Assembly (NCBI GenBank): GCA_013178415.1
Contig: JABLXA010000014.1
Coordinates: 16,156-80,155 of the forward strand
Direction of reading: 5' to 3'
From: Bacillota bacterium
GTDB lineage: Bacteria; Bacillota; SHA-98; Ch115
DNA length: 64,000 nucleotides
Below, piece after piece: positions 1 through 8,602 of the stretch. Both the position numbers and the translations under genes were made by a program. Positions within the stretch are counted from its first letter, which is position 1; the number at the start of each line of letters is the position of its first letter. The notes under the pieces were generated by a model. The model worked only from the letters and a program-made list of their open reading frames with translations. It was not told the DNA's origin and did no database searches.

Positions 1-1
1 A

Positions 2-427
2 CCTATTGGTTCGGAAGAGCTTCTCACGCTACCGTGTGACATCCTTATCCCCGCCGCACTGGAGAACCAGATAACCAGGGCAAATGCAGGGAAGGTGCAG
101 GCCCGGATAATCGCTGAAGCGGCAAATGGCCCCACAACTCCTGAGGCGGATGAGATCCTGTTCTCACGGAACATCATGGTCATCCCAGATATCCTCGCCA
201 ATGCTGGAGGCGTAACTGTCTCTTATTTTGAATGGGTCCAGAACCTGATGAATTACTACTGGACAGCGGAAGAGGTGTCGGAACGGCTAAGAGCAAAGAT
301 GGTCGCTTCGTTCAATGCCGTCTACCAGACTGCTCAGGCCTACAGAGTGGATATGCGCACCGCAGCTTACATAACAGCGCTGGGCAGGTTGGTCGAGGCG
401 CTGAAACTCCGTGGTTGGGTGAGCTGA
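2..427 (+). CDS. gdhA: Glutamate dehydrogenase, C-terminal part (5' truncated)
   Basis: Open from the window edge in the frame of position 2, so the start lies upstream. The visible 141 residues are the nucleotide-binding half and the C-terminal helices of a Glu/Leu/Phe/Val dehydrogenase: [15 protein letters not shown], then [13 protein letters not shown], then [18 protein letters not shown], all family hallmarks. The enzyme converts glutamate to 2-oxoglutarate and ammonia in the cytoplasm with NAD(P). The last codons lie in a 23-bp tandem duplication that provides the stop codon, so the final residues (RGWVS) have been reshaped by that duplication. The cofactor and the gdhA versus gudB/rocG naming cannot be settled from this fragment. 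Confidence 0.9.
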   Translation, partial: PIGSEELLTLPCDILIPAALENQITRANAGKVQARIIAEAANGPTTPEADEILFSRNIMVIPDILANAGGVTVSYFEWVQNLMNYYWTAEEVSERLRAKMVASFNAVYQTAQAYRVDMRTAAYITALGRLVEALKLRGWVS

Positions 428-445
428 AACTCCGTAGTTGGGTGA
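400..445 (+). repeat. 23-bp tandem duplication at the end of the dehydrogenase gene
   Basis: Two copies of GCTGAAACTCCGTGGTTGGG plus TGA (400-422 and 423-445) differ at one base. The first copy is coding. The TGA stop arises across the junction with the second copy. It looks like a recent slippage or duplication event. Confidence 0.85.
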
Positions 446-532
446 ATTGAAAAAAGGCGAAGACCGGTCAATCATGAAGAGGGAGAATTAGAGGAGTGCA
501 GAAAAGGCCGGAAGCTGTAATAGAATAGATCC

Positions 533-546
533 CCATGGCGCCATGG
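533..546. repeat. 14-bp perfect palindrome
   Basis: CCATGGCGCCATGG is its own reverse complement. It lies between the convergent dehydrogenase and small membrane protein genes. No T-run follows it, so it is not a classical terminator, and no function is evident. Confidence 0.5.
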
Positions 547-660
547 CGGTACCGTCAGGGCGGTGAAAATGGCAGCGGTTCATTTCTATGGCAGTAGTAT
601 AGGGCGTTCATCCGAAGCGATTCATCATCTTTCGGGTGGGGCCCTTCTCTTATAGCGCCT

Positions 661-891
661 TTACCCGCGGATGATTCTATCATGCTTTGAATAGCTATCA
701 ATGATGTTCTCCCTTTTGGTTTTCCGATCCAAACTGGCAGATTTCCCTGGAACGATGATATTCACCTTTTTGGGAGGATACGCGCCGATATAGCCGCTGC
801 TACGCCTGAATTGCCACAAACCCAGTGCCATGATCAGGCGTATGCCAATACCGGCAAGGAACACCAGTGCGAAGCCTATCCATGCGGACAT
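661..891 (-). CDS. Small single-pass membrane protein of unknown function
   Basis: Encodes 76 residues. The start at 891 is chosen because AGGGGGTGA lies about five bases upstream of ATG; a GTG at 900 is in frame but sits inside that ribosome binding site. Residues 1-27 form one hydrophobic segment (SAWIGFALVFLAGIGIRLIM). The basic, polar remainder (RRSSGYIGAYPPKK onward) is probably cytoplasmic. I do not recognise the family. It stands alone, facing the dehydrogenase gene and divergent from the regulator at 1230. The good ribosome binding site and the hydrophobic-then-basic pattern favour a real gene. Confidence 0.55.
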   Translation of the reverse strand: MSAWIGFALVFLAGIGIRLIMALGLWQFRRSSGYIGAYPPKKVNIIVPGKSASLDRKTKRENIIDSYSKHDRIIRG

Positions 892-1152
892 GCCTATCAC
901 CCCCTATGGAAAGATGAGACATCACGTCACGACCTATTCACCTGCCATTGACCATACAAATAACCTATTAACCTACAGTGATGACACCAGACACGCTCCC
1001 AATTTCATTATACACCTTGGATGAAATTTCACAATAATCTTTAATTCAAATAATATTTTCTCACTTAATCTTGATGCCCAAGATTTCTGTTCAGAAAATC
1101 TGCAATTCAAGCAGGAATTCTAAAAAGATCACCGAATACTATATCTAGATAG

Positions 1153-1164
1153 ATGTCCGGACAT
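1153..1164. promoter_or_regulatory. Candidate operator of the GntR/LacI hybrid regulator
   Basis: ATGTCCGGACAT is a perfect 12-bp palindrome flanked by GATA on the left and TATC on the right, about 65 bp upstream of the regulator gene. AraR-type GntR/LacI hybrids bind palindromes of this size and often repress themselves, so this is a plausible self-control site. I saw no second copy in front of the transporter genes. The rest of the 892-1229 gap is AT-rich with no further feature. Confidence 0.4.
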
Positions 1165-1229
1165 ACGTATCTCCTACGCCGCAGATATTTGAATTCCACC
1201 CACCTAAATACTCATTGACGGAGAGATGG

Positions 1230-2429
1230 ATGTATATGCGGATTGACCGAAATAGCCCACTCCCGCTCTACCACCAGTTAAAAGAGATAATAAAAGAACA
1301 AATTCGTGCAGGCAGGCTATTGCCGGGGCAGACGATCCCCAGCGAGATTGAGCTCACCAGGACATACAAATTGAGCCGATATACCGTCAGGCAAGCGATC
1401 TCAGACCTGGTAGCCGAGGGGATCTTACGCCGAGTCCACGGGACGGGGACATTCGTGTCCGATTCCCGAAAGCCGGCTGGGATACGAGCGGCAAAAGGAA
1501 GAGGCAGCATCGGAGTAATCGTCCCCTATCTGGGCGATTTCTTTATCTCCGAGATACTGGCCGGTATAGAGCAAATTACGGATGGAAGTAATTACAATCT
1601 GATCTTCTGCAATTCTGACAATGATATGGCTGAACAGGCAAGACACATAAATACTCTAAGCAGGGAAGGGGTTGAAGGTCTGATTGTGTTTCCCGTGGAA
1701 AATGCTCCCTATGACGAAACCATCGCAAGATTGGCAGGGGAAGGCTTTCCCCTTATGTTGGTTGATAGATACTACGATAACATAGGAGGTTATGATTTCG
1801 TTGGATGCGATAATAGAAAAGGAGTGTACCAGGCTATAGATCACCTTTTTGAGTTAGGGCACCAACATATCGGCTTCATAACCCATCCATTCCTCAGCAC
1901 AACCAGCGTAAGGGAGCGCCTTGAGGGATACAAGGAAGCCATTGAGAGGCATAACCTTCATTTCGACGAGAGTCTCGTCGTAACCTATCCTTCATGGTTG
2001 GTTGAGGAGAATACCATGGCCAGCGAGTTGGATGATGATCTACGGTATGAGCCCATTTTGCGTCTTTTGGACAGGAGAGATAGACCGAGCGCAGTCTTTG
2101 CCTTGAATGATTTTGTGGCCATTGACGTGATAAAGGTCTGCAAGCGGCATGGTATCCGGATCCCAGAGGATTTGAGTCTAGTCGGTTTTGATGACATCGA
2201 GATGGCCAGATATTTAGAGGTGCCTCTGACTACAGTGGCCCAGCCCAAGAGGGAGATAGGCGTCGCTGCTGCACGGATCCTCTTGGAGAGAATTGAGGCC
2301 GGCCATATGCCTGATAAGCAATGGGAAGAGAAAAGGATCCTGCTGCCTACTACTCTGGTGGTCAGGGATTCCACAGCGGCTAATTGGCGGTGCCCTGCCA
2401 GACAGTGTGCAGCCGGGAATTGTCAATAA
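1230..2429 (+). CDS. GntR/LacI hybrid transcriptional regulator (AraR-like architecture)
   Basis: About 399 residues. Residues 1-75 are a GntR-type winged helix (PLYHQLKEIIKEQIRAG, LPGQTIPSEIELT, YTVRQAISDLVAEGILRRVHGTGTFV). From about residue 90 there is a LacI/periplasmic-binding-protein-like effector domain (IGVIVPYLGDFFISEILAGIE, DLSLVGFDDIEMARYLEVPLTTV). It is a cytoplasmic ligand-responsive DNA-binding protein. ATG 1230 (or 1236) fits the GGAGAG at 1220-1225 better than the upstream TTG at 1215. The next gene, 113 bp downstream, starts an ABC importer of the peptide/oligosaccharide class, so control of that importer is the likely role. The inducer is unknown; AraR-type members sense sugars. 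Confidence 0.88.
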   Translation: MYMRIDRNSPLPLYHQLKEIIKEQIRAGRLLPGQTIPSEIELTRTYKLSRYTVRQAISDLVAEGILRRVHGTGTFVSDSRKPAGIRAAKGRGSIGVIVPYLGDFFISEILAGIEQITDGSNYNLIFCNSDNDMAEQARHINTLSREGVEGLIVFPVENAPYDETIARLAGEGFPLMLVDRYYDNIGGYDFVGCDNRKGVYQAIDHLFELGHQHIGFITHPFLSTTSVRERLEGYKEAIERHNLHFDESLVVTYPSWLVEENTMASELDDDLRYEPILRLLDRRDRPSAVFALNDFVAIDVIKVCKRHGIRIPEDLSLVGFDDIEMARYLEVPLTTVAQPKREIGVAAARILLERIEAGHMPDKQWEEKRILLPTTLVVRDSTAANWRCPARQCAAGNCQ

Positions 2430-2542
2430 GGCAGGAGCCGGGGAAGGAGGTGTCATGGAGCGACAATACGGGAAAAACGGGCCTGAAGATCTTCGTGCAC
2501 AGAAATCCTATGCATAGAAACCTTAAAGGAGGGTAGATTTCA

Positions 2543-4252
2543 ATGAAAACCGGGTTCCTGAAAAGCGCGGCGATATTCAGCCTGATGCTGGTACTCGTAA
2601 TGGTGTGCGGAACCTCTGTCTTTGCCAGCGCAAGCCTTCCGGTCCCGAGAGAAGAGACATTATTCATGGAGGATACGGCCACATTCCGCGTTTTTGACAG
2701 CTTCAACTATTTCATTCCAAATGGAGCCGAATTTGCGGCCGGATTCTGGCAGATTTCCACCGAATATCTGTGGTATGCGAATCTTGCGACTGGCGAGGTT
2801 GTCCCATGGCTGGCCACAAAATATGCTTACTCGAACGATTACAAGACATTCGAGATCACCCTTAGGAATGGCGTGACCTGGAACGATGGAAAACCCTTTA
2901 CTGCTGATGATGTGGTCTTTACTATCAGGATGATCATGTCTCGACCAGAGTTTGGAGGAGAGAACTGGAAGCGTGAGGTCGCGGAGGTGAAAGCTCAGGG
3001 ACCTGATCATGTCATTTTCAAGCTGAAAGAGCCAAACCCCAGATTCCATTACAGATTCATAAACATGTTATGCACCGCCACCCCGATAGTGCCAAAGCAT
3101 ATTTGGGAAGGTAAAGATCCGCTGAGCTTCAAGAATAATCCTCCTGTCACCACAGGGCCTTACAAACTGAAACAGGTTATACCAGAGCTAAAGATGTTCA
3201 TTTGGGAACGCAGGGAAGATTATTGGGCAAAGAAGCTGGGCTATTTCCCGGCGCCAAAGTACGTAGTCTATAGAACATCACCACCGCCAGACGCTGATTT
3301 GGCAGATTTCGTAAACAATGTCATAGACCATGCTCACTGCTTGGATTACACGCAAATGCAGCTTGCGATGAAAAGAAACCGCGAGATAATCATTGCTCCT
3401 TTCCTTGATCCCTGCCCGCGAGGCATCTGGTTCAATTGCGCGTCAGGCCCTACTGCAGATCCTCGAGTGAGGTGGGCCATATCCTATCTGGTTAACCGCG
3501 AAAAGATAGCTAAGGTTCTCTGGATGCCTGAGACCACCCCTGGCAAATATCCGTGGGCAGCCTACAAATACATGGAAAAGTTCGTAGATAAAGAGATCTT
3601 GAAGAAATATGACCTCACCTTTGACCCGGCAAAGGCAGCTAAACTGTTGGATGAGGCCGGCTACAAGATGGGAGCGGGCGGAACGCGAGTTGGCCCTGAT
3701 GGCAAACCTCTTACTTTGGAGATTATAACGCCTACCCAGCCAGCCAGCTTCGAGTATCAGATCGCTCAGGATATAGCCCAGGAAGCAAAGAAGATCGGCG
3801 TGACAATGACAGTCCGCCACCTAGAGGGCCCTGTATTTGACGAATTTACTCAGACGGGGAAATTCAACCTGACATCTCACTGGCTGTGTGGCGCGGGGAC
3901 CGATCCATACAATCTCTACCGGCGTCTCACCAGTGACCGGATTTCTCCACTGGGGGAGAGAGCAGTTAAAGGTAACTGGGTGCGCCTGAAGGATCCAACT
4001 TTCGATAAACTCGTGGAGAAGCTGGATGTTATGAGCCCAGATTCAGAAGAAGGCCGCAAAGTCTATTCTCAGACCTTGGAAGAATACATGAAAGTCTTGC
4101 CTGCGACACCGGTCATTCAGACTATATATGTGATGGCATGGAATCAGCATTACTGGAAAGGTTGGCCAACAGCAGACAACATGTATACAGTGCCTTTCAC
4201 CTGGTGGGGACACTTCATGTTTGTGACATTTAAGCTCCAGCCTGCCAGATGA
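2543..4252 (+). CDS. ABC transporter substrate-binding protein, peptide/nickel/oligosaccharide family 5
   Basis: 569 residues, the usual size for SBP_bac_5 proteins. The signal peptide spans residues 1-29 (MKTGFLKSAAIFSLMLVLVM, cleavage near FASA), with no lipobox cysteine. Family hallmarks are VTWNDGKPFTADDVVFTI near residue 110, TGPYKLKQ near 205 and RWAISYLVNREKIAKVLW near 310. The ribosome binding site is AAGGAGGG. It should capture the substrate outside the membrane for the permeases at 4601 and 5630. Because a GntR/LacI regulator precedes it, the substrate could be an oligosaccharide rather than a peptide; this family includes both. A strong hairpin and a repeat separate it from the permease genes. 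Confidence 0.92.
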   Translation: MKTGFLKSAAIFSLMLVLVMVCGTSVFASASLPVPREETLFMEDTATFRVFDSFNYFIPNGAEFAAGFWQISTEYLWYANLATGEVVPWLATKYAYSNDYKTFEITLRNGVTWNDGKPFTADDVVFTIRMIMSRPEFGGENWKREVAEVKAQGPDHVIFKLKEPNPRFHYRFINMLCTATPIVPKHIWEGKDPLSFKNNPPVTTGPYKLKQVIPELKMFIWERREDYWAKKLGYFPAPKYVVYRTSPPPDADLADFVNNVIDHAHCLDYTQMQLAMKRNREIIIAPFLDPCPRGIWFNCASGPTADPRVRWAISYLVNREKIAKVLWMPETTPGKYPWAAYKYMEKFVDKEILKKYDLTFDPAKAAKLLDEAGYKMGAGGTRVGPDGKPLTLEIITPTQPASFEYQIAQDIAQEAKKIGVTMTVRHLEGPVFDEFTQTGKFNLTSHWLCGAGTDPYNLYRRLTSDRISPLGERAVKGNWVRLKDPTFDKLVEKLDVMSPDSEEGRKVYSQTLEEYMKVLPATPVIQTIYVMAWNQHYWKGWPTADNMYTVPFTWWGHFMFVTFKLQPAR

Positions 4253-4312
4253 TCGGCGGACGCGGCGTGGCCGGGGCATGGATACTCCTCTCGGCGGACG
4301 CAGCATGGCCGG
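4253..4312 (+). repeat. 22-bp imperfect direct repeat behind the binding-protein gene
   Basis: Copies at 4253-4274 and 4291-4312 (TCGGCGGACG, then CGGCGTGG or CAGCATGG, then CCGG) differ at two bases. A third, shorter echo (GTCGGACGCG) lies near 4331. The first copy begins directly after the TGA stop. Apart from this repeat and the hairpin at 4363, the gap 4253-4600 shows nothing recognisable. Confidence 0.7.
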
Positions 4313-4362
4313 TGATGGTGATACCGTCCCGTCGGACGCGACCTTGCTGCAGGTCGCTCTGT

Positions 4363-4396
4363 GATCCGAGGCCCTCGGGCAGCAGGGCCTCGGATC
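4363..4396 (+). other. Strong intercistronic hairpin between binding-protein and permease genes
   Basis: GATCCGAGGCCCT (4363-4375) pairs perfectly with AGGGCCTCGGATC (4384-4396) across an 8-nt loop. No U-run follows on either strand, so it is more likely an mRNA-stabilising or partial-termination structure. Such hairpins keep the binding-protein transcript more abundant than the permease part in many ABC operons. Confidence 0.65.
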
Positions 4397-4600
4397 AAAG
4401 CCGCTAGGCTGATACTATTCGGACTCAGGCAGTGGCTTCTCGGGCAGGTGTCGCAGATCGAAATATCCTATACCGGGCCGGAGAGATAATGCCGCCAACT
4501 ATTTGATTCCGAAAGTACGGCTGATCTCCATATTTTTACTTAGGCATCCCGAGGGATAGCTTCCCGAACTCTCAGGATGCCTGTGCAGGAGGGAGAGACT

Positions 4601-5614
4601 TTGCATAAGCTATTCAGATTGTATCTAGCACGGCGTCTTCTCTTTTACTTTCTCACCATCTTTGGAGCCTTCACAGTCATGTTCTTCTTTTTCAGGATGG
4701 TTCCAGGCAACCCGATCGGGGCATTTATTGTAAGCATGCAGCAAAGATACTCAACCTCTGTGCTCCAAAGCAGCGAGGAGGACGTCATCAAGAAGTATAA
4801 AGAGATGTTCGGCCTGGAGGGGAGTCTATTCACGCAATATATACGGTATATCAAGAATGTAGCTCGCGGAGATCTGGGTCCTTCACTGCTGGCTTTCCCG
4901 ACGCCGGCCCAGAAATTGATCATTGAATCTCTCCCATGGACCATAGGACTTCTTGGGGTTTCTGTTTTGATTTCCTGGGTCATAGGCCTTGCAATTGGCA
5001 CCCTCATAGGATGGAAGCGAGATCTCCTTGCCTCAAATGTTGTGACTTCGCTTGCCATATTCTTTTCACAGGTGCCACAATACTTCTTTGCTCTCCTTCT
5101 TGCCTTTATATTTGCCTACACTTTCTTTGTATTGCCCAGTTCGGGGGCTTATGACGCCTTCCTCAAACCAGGGATCAATCCAAGGTTTATAGCAAGCGTG
5201 ATCCAGCATGCTATTCTCCCGTCCCTTTCCATTGTCCTGACTACAGCTATGGGGTGGATCATTTCAACAAGAGCCCTTGTTATATCCATCCTAAATGAGG
5301 ATTATCTGATCTTCGCTGAAGCTAAAGGCCTGAAACCATCCACCATTCTAAAACGTTATGTTCTACGAAATGCACTGCTGCCGCAGGTGACAGGGCTGGC
5401 CATATCACTCGGATTCATCATGAACGGGGCCTACATAGTAGAATGGATCTTCAACTATCCGGGGATAGGCAGGTTGATCACAAATGCCATAGGAGTGCTT
5501 GATTACAACGTTATTCAGGGTGTGATGCTCTTATCTATAGTCACTGTCTTGACAGCCAACTTAGTTATAGACCTAATATTGCCACTTATAGATCCTCGCA
5601 TCAGAATCACATAA
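4601..5614 (+). CDS. ABC transporter permease, DppB/OppB type
   Basis: 337 residues from the TTG at 4601, chosen because AGGAGGG (4587-4593) sits seven bases upstream; an ATG at 4577 lies before that ribosome binding site. It is a multi-spanning inner-membrane protein with the binding-protein-dependent transport domain. The N-terminal helix (LLFYFLTIFGAFTVMFFFF) is followed by the family phrase RMVPGNP. The EAA-loop region reads EDYLIFAEAKGLKPSTILKRYVLRNALLP, the contact site for the ATPases. With the permease at 5630 it forms the channel of the importer. Confidence 0.92.
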   Translation: MHKLFRLYLARRLLFYFLTIFGAFTVMFFFFRMVPGNPIGAFIVSMQQRYSTSVLQSSEEDVIKKYKEMFGLEGSLFTQYIRYIKNVARGDLGPSLLAFPTPAQKLIIESLPWTIGLLGVSVLISWVIGLAIGTLIGWKRDLLASNVVTSLAIFFSQVPQYFFALLLAFIFAYTFFVLPSSGAYDAFLKPGINPRFIASVIQHAILPSLSIVLTTAMGWIISTRALVISILNEDYLIFAEAKGLKPSTILKRYVLRNALLPQVTGLAISLGFIMNGAYIVEWIFNYPGIGRLITNAIGVLDYNVIQGVMLLSIVTVLTANLVIDLILPLIDPRIRIT

Positions 5615-5629
5615 CGGGAGGGGATTAAG

Positions 5630-6478
5630 ATGAGGACAAGGCTGAAGCATCTCGACCGCAAGCTCCTGGGAGGCTTGATCCTTGTTGCAATTCTGCTGGC
5701 AGTCTCCCTATTCCAGCCAGCTCTGAATACCCTCATACTTGGTGATCAGAATCCATTGACCGTGGGGGCGTTTCCCGTATATGAGGAGCCATCAGCAAGG
5801 CATCTCCTCGGGACTGACCGCCAGGGCAGGGATATTTTGGCCATAACGATTCTCAGCCTGAAGTATTCCCTTGCAATAGGGGCGCTGGCCGGGATGATCT
5901 CGACGATCATAGGAATTATCGTAGGCTTTATGGCTGGCTATAAGGGAGGGAGAATGGATACTGTTTTGCGCAGCATGACTGATATGATTCTTGTGATCCC
6001 CTCCTTGCCCATCCTGATGACATTATCCGCATATGTCAAAACCCTCAACATTGTCACTATGGCTCTTATCCTTGCTGTATTCAGCTGGCCGTTTTCTGCC
6101 CGGGTAATAAGGTCACAGGTGATGAGTCTAAGGGAGGCCCCCTATATCGACCTTGCTAAATTGACCAATATGCGGGATGCCGAGGTGATCTTTTTCGAAA
6201 TCCTCCCTAACCTCCTGCCATTTCTCGGCGTCAGCTTCGCGGGGAGCGTCGTTGGCGCCATGCTGGCCGCTACTGGACTGGAAGTCCTGGGATTGGGGCC
6301 TTCAAATATAACCACCCTGGGGATGATGATCAATCTCGCCATAGGACAAGGCGCTTTGAGTCTGGGGAAATGGAACATGATATTCCCCCCGATTTTTGTC
6401 TTGATCCTGGTGTTTCTTGGAGTCCAGTTGATAAACATGGGCCTTGAGGTCACATATAATCCCAGGCTACGCAGATGA
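5630..6478 (+). CDS. ABC transporter permease, DppC/OppC type
   Basis: 282 residues, starting 15 bp after the DppB-like gene with GGGAGGGG upstream. Residues 20-45 form the first helix. HLLGTDRQGRDI near residue 60 is the DppC/OppC signature. The EAA-like loop around REAPYIDLAKLTNMRDAEVIFFEILPNLLP contacts an ATPase. It partners the permease at 4601. Its last codon overlaps the next start (ATGA), so translation of the ATPase gene is probably coupled. Confidence 0.92.
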   Translation: MRTRLKHLDRKLLGGLILVAILLAVSLFQPALNTLILGDQNPLTVGAFPVYEEPSARHLLGTDRQGRDILAITILSLKYSLAIGALAGMISTIIGIIVGFMAGYKGGRMDTVLRSMTDMILVIPSLPILMTLSAYVKTLNIVTMALILAVFSWPFSARVIRSQVMSLREAPYIDLAKLTNMRDAEVIFFEILPNLLPFLGVSFAGSVVGAMLAATGLEVLGLGPSNITTLGMMINLAIGQGALSLGKWNMIFPPIFVLILVFLGVQLINMGLEVTYNPRLRR

Positions 6479-6501
6479 ACCAATATCAGGGGGGAATGGC
6501 C

Positions 6502-7518
6502 ATGGATGAGGTCCTGAACATCGAAGGATTGAGTGTCTATTATAAGACACAGAATGGCGAAAGTAAGGCTGTGGATAGGGTTTCCCTGACGGTATATCCA
6601 AATGAGATGCTCGGTATCGCTGGAGAATCAGGGTCCGGGAAGTCCACTCTGGTCGGGGGTATCATGAGGCTTATAAAACCCCCGGGATATGTTCCGGCCG
6701 GTCGAGTCCTCTTCACTTACCGTGAAAATGGGAGAGAGGTAAAAGTGGACCTTTTACAGGTCCCTGAAAATGACCTGCGAAAGATCCGCTGGCGTCATAT
6801 AAGCTATATACCCCAGGGCTCAATGAACTCTCTAAACCCCGTGACGAAGATAAAAGAGCAAATGACTGATGTTATAATGGAGCATTCTGGCAAATCTCGC
6901 GCTGAGGCTAACGCTCTGGTTCCAGAGCTCTTACGGGGGGTGGACCTTCGTCCTGATGTAGCCGAAATGTACCCACATGAGCTGAGTGGAGGCATGAAAC
7001 AGCGCGTGATAATAGCCATGGCTCTTGCTCTTGAACCAGAACTTGTAATAGCCGACGAACCCACGACCGCGCTAGATGTCGTAAACCAACTCTCGGTCCT
7101 CAGCATGCTTTTCAAAGTCTGCCGCAAGATAAACGCTTCCCTGATACTGATCACCCACGATATGGCTGTCCATGCCCAGCTCGTCGACAGGGTGGCCATT
7201 ATGTATGCAGGAAGAATGATGGAGGTTGGTTATACTCCCGAGATATTCAGACATCCGCTTCATCCTTATACAGAAGGGCTTCTAACATCTATCCCTTCGA
7301 TCGACATTGACGGTGAAAGAAAAAGGCTCGAAGGGATCTCAGGTCTCGCGCCCAGCCCCATTAGCTGGCCTCCAGGTTGCAGGTTTCACCCCCGATGTCC
7401 TCGCGCCAGCACTGAGTGCAGCATGAATGAACCCGCCATGATAGAGCATGAGAGACAGCATTATGTGGCCTGTTTTCTTTACGGAGGTGTTACAGGTGAC
7501 GCAGCTACTCGAAGTTAA
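6502..7518 (+). CDS. ABC transporter ATP-binding protein, DppD/OppD type
   Basis: 338 residues from ATG 6502, preceded by GGGGGGA with six bases spacing; an in-frame ATG at 6475 overlaps the previous stop and is also possible. Walker A is GESGSGKST, the signature is LSGGMKQR and Walker B is LVIADEPTTALD. The C-terminal oligopeptide/dipeptide extension carries CRFHPRCPRASTEC, which usually binds an iron-sulfur cluster in this family. It pairs with the ATPase at 7496 to drive import. The downstream gene starts inside its 3' end. Confidence 0.93.
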   Translation: MDEVLNIEGLSVYYKTQNGESKAVDRVSLTVYPNEMLGIAGESGSGKSTLVGGIMRLIKPPGYVPAGRVLFTYRENGREVKVDLLQVPENDLRKIRWRHISYIPQGSMNSLNPVTKIKEQMTDVIMEHSGKSRAEANALVPELLRGVDLRPDVAEMYPHELSGGMKQRVIIAMALALEPELVIADEPTTALDVVNQLSVLSMLFKVCRKINASLILITHDMAVHAQLVDRVAIMYAGRMMEVGYTPEIFRHPLHPYTEGLLTSIPSIDIDGERKRLEGISGLAPSPISWPPGCRFHPRCPRASTECSMNEPAMIEHERQHYVACFLYGGVTGDAATRS

Positions 7519-8503
7519 AGGGGTGTCAAAGACCTTCGGCGCCGGCGGAAAGAAATTAGTCAAAGCAGTGGATAGCGTAAACCTCTCTATATCTCAGGAT
7601 AGGCCTTCTATTGTATCATTGGTGGGCGAAAGCGGAAGCGGTAAGACAACTCTCGCGAGAATGATCCTTGGCCTGGTCCCGCCCACCAGTGGCGAAATCC
7701 TCTTTCAAGGCAAGAATATCCATTCCATGTCTCCCAGAGAATGGGCAGAGTATAGACATAACATTCAGGCAGTTTTCCAGGATCCATATGGGATATATAA
7801 CCCGTTTTATAAGGTTGATAGAGTATTGAAACTAGCAGTTACCAAATTCGGCCTGGCATCGTCCAAAGCGGGATCAGTGGAACTCGTGTCTGAGGCCCTT
7901 GAGGCTGTAGGTCTAAGGCCCAGGGATGTGCTGGGCCGTTACCCGCATCAGTTGAGCGGCGGCGAACGACAGCGTGTAATGCTTGCTCGGTTATACCTCC
8001 TGAAGCCGAAGGTCATAATAGCTGATGAACCAATTTCAATGATAGATGTAGCTCTCAGAGCCCTTTTCCTCAATATTCTACTGGATTTCAAACAGAACTA
8101 TGGCATCTCCTGCCTGTTCATTACCCATGATCTTTCATCTGCACATTATCTGGGCGAAAACCTGCTCATTCTTTATCGCGGGAGAGTCGTAGAACGAGGC
8201 AAGACAGCCGATATTTTGAAGTCCCCTGCTCATCCTTACACGAAATTGCTCATAAAAGCGCTTTTGCCCCCTGACCCAGACAGGAAAGTCCTGATTTCAG
8301 GAGAATTAGATTTTCGCGTATCAAATGAGGCCCCGGATGGCGCAGACCATTCCTGTCCCTTTGCGGCTAGATGCCCGGAGGCCATGGATATGTGCAAAAC
8401 CAGGGCGCCGGGCACGATTACATTGCAGGGCGAGCATGAGGTAAGCTGTTTCTTGTATGAACAAGCCAGCGGTAAGCATGGCATGGGACACCCTGGGCAT
8501 TGA
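7496..8503 (+). CDS. ABC transporter ATP-binding protein, DppF/OppF type
   Basis: 335 residues from GTG 7496, chosen because GGAGGT (7483-7488) lies seven bases upstream. The start is 23 bp inside the preceding ATPase gene, as in other dpp/opp operons. Walker A is GESGSGKTT, the signature is LSGGERQR and Walker B is VIIADEPISMID. The C-terminal motif CPFAARCPEAMDMC is the cysteine-rich OppF tail. It is the second nucleotide-binding subunit and the last gene of the operon that starts at 2543. Confidence 0.93.
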   Translation: MTQLLEVKGVSKTFGAGGKKLVKAVDSVNLSISQDRPSIVSLVGESGSGKTTLARMILGLVPPTSGEILFQGKNIHSMSPREWAEYRHNIQAVFQDPYGIYNPFYKVDRVLKLAVTKFGLASSKAGSVELVSEALEAVGLRPRDVLGRYPHQLSGGERQRVMLARLYLLKPKVIIADEPISMIDVALRALFLNILLDFKQNYGISCLFITHDLSSAHYLGENLLILYRGRVVERGKTADILKSPAHPYTKLLIKALLPPDPDRKVLISGELDFRVSNEAPDGADHSCPFAARCPEAMDMCKTRAPGTITLQGEHEVSCFLYEQASGKHGMGHPGH

Positions 8504-8602
8504 GTGGATTCCGGACCGCAAGAGATTCATCAGGGATGCATGTCCGAAAGCTCTCTTCTCTCAGGCGGGCGGCACGATGATAAACTCTGGAGAGTGAGCA
8601 AC

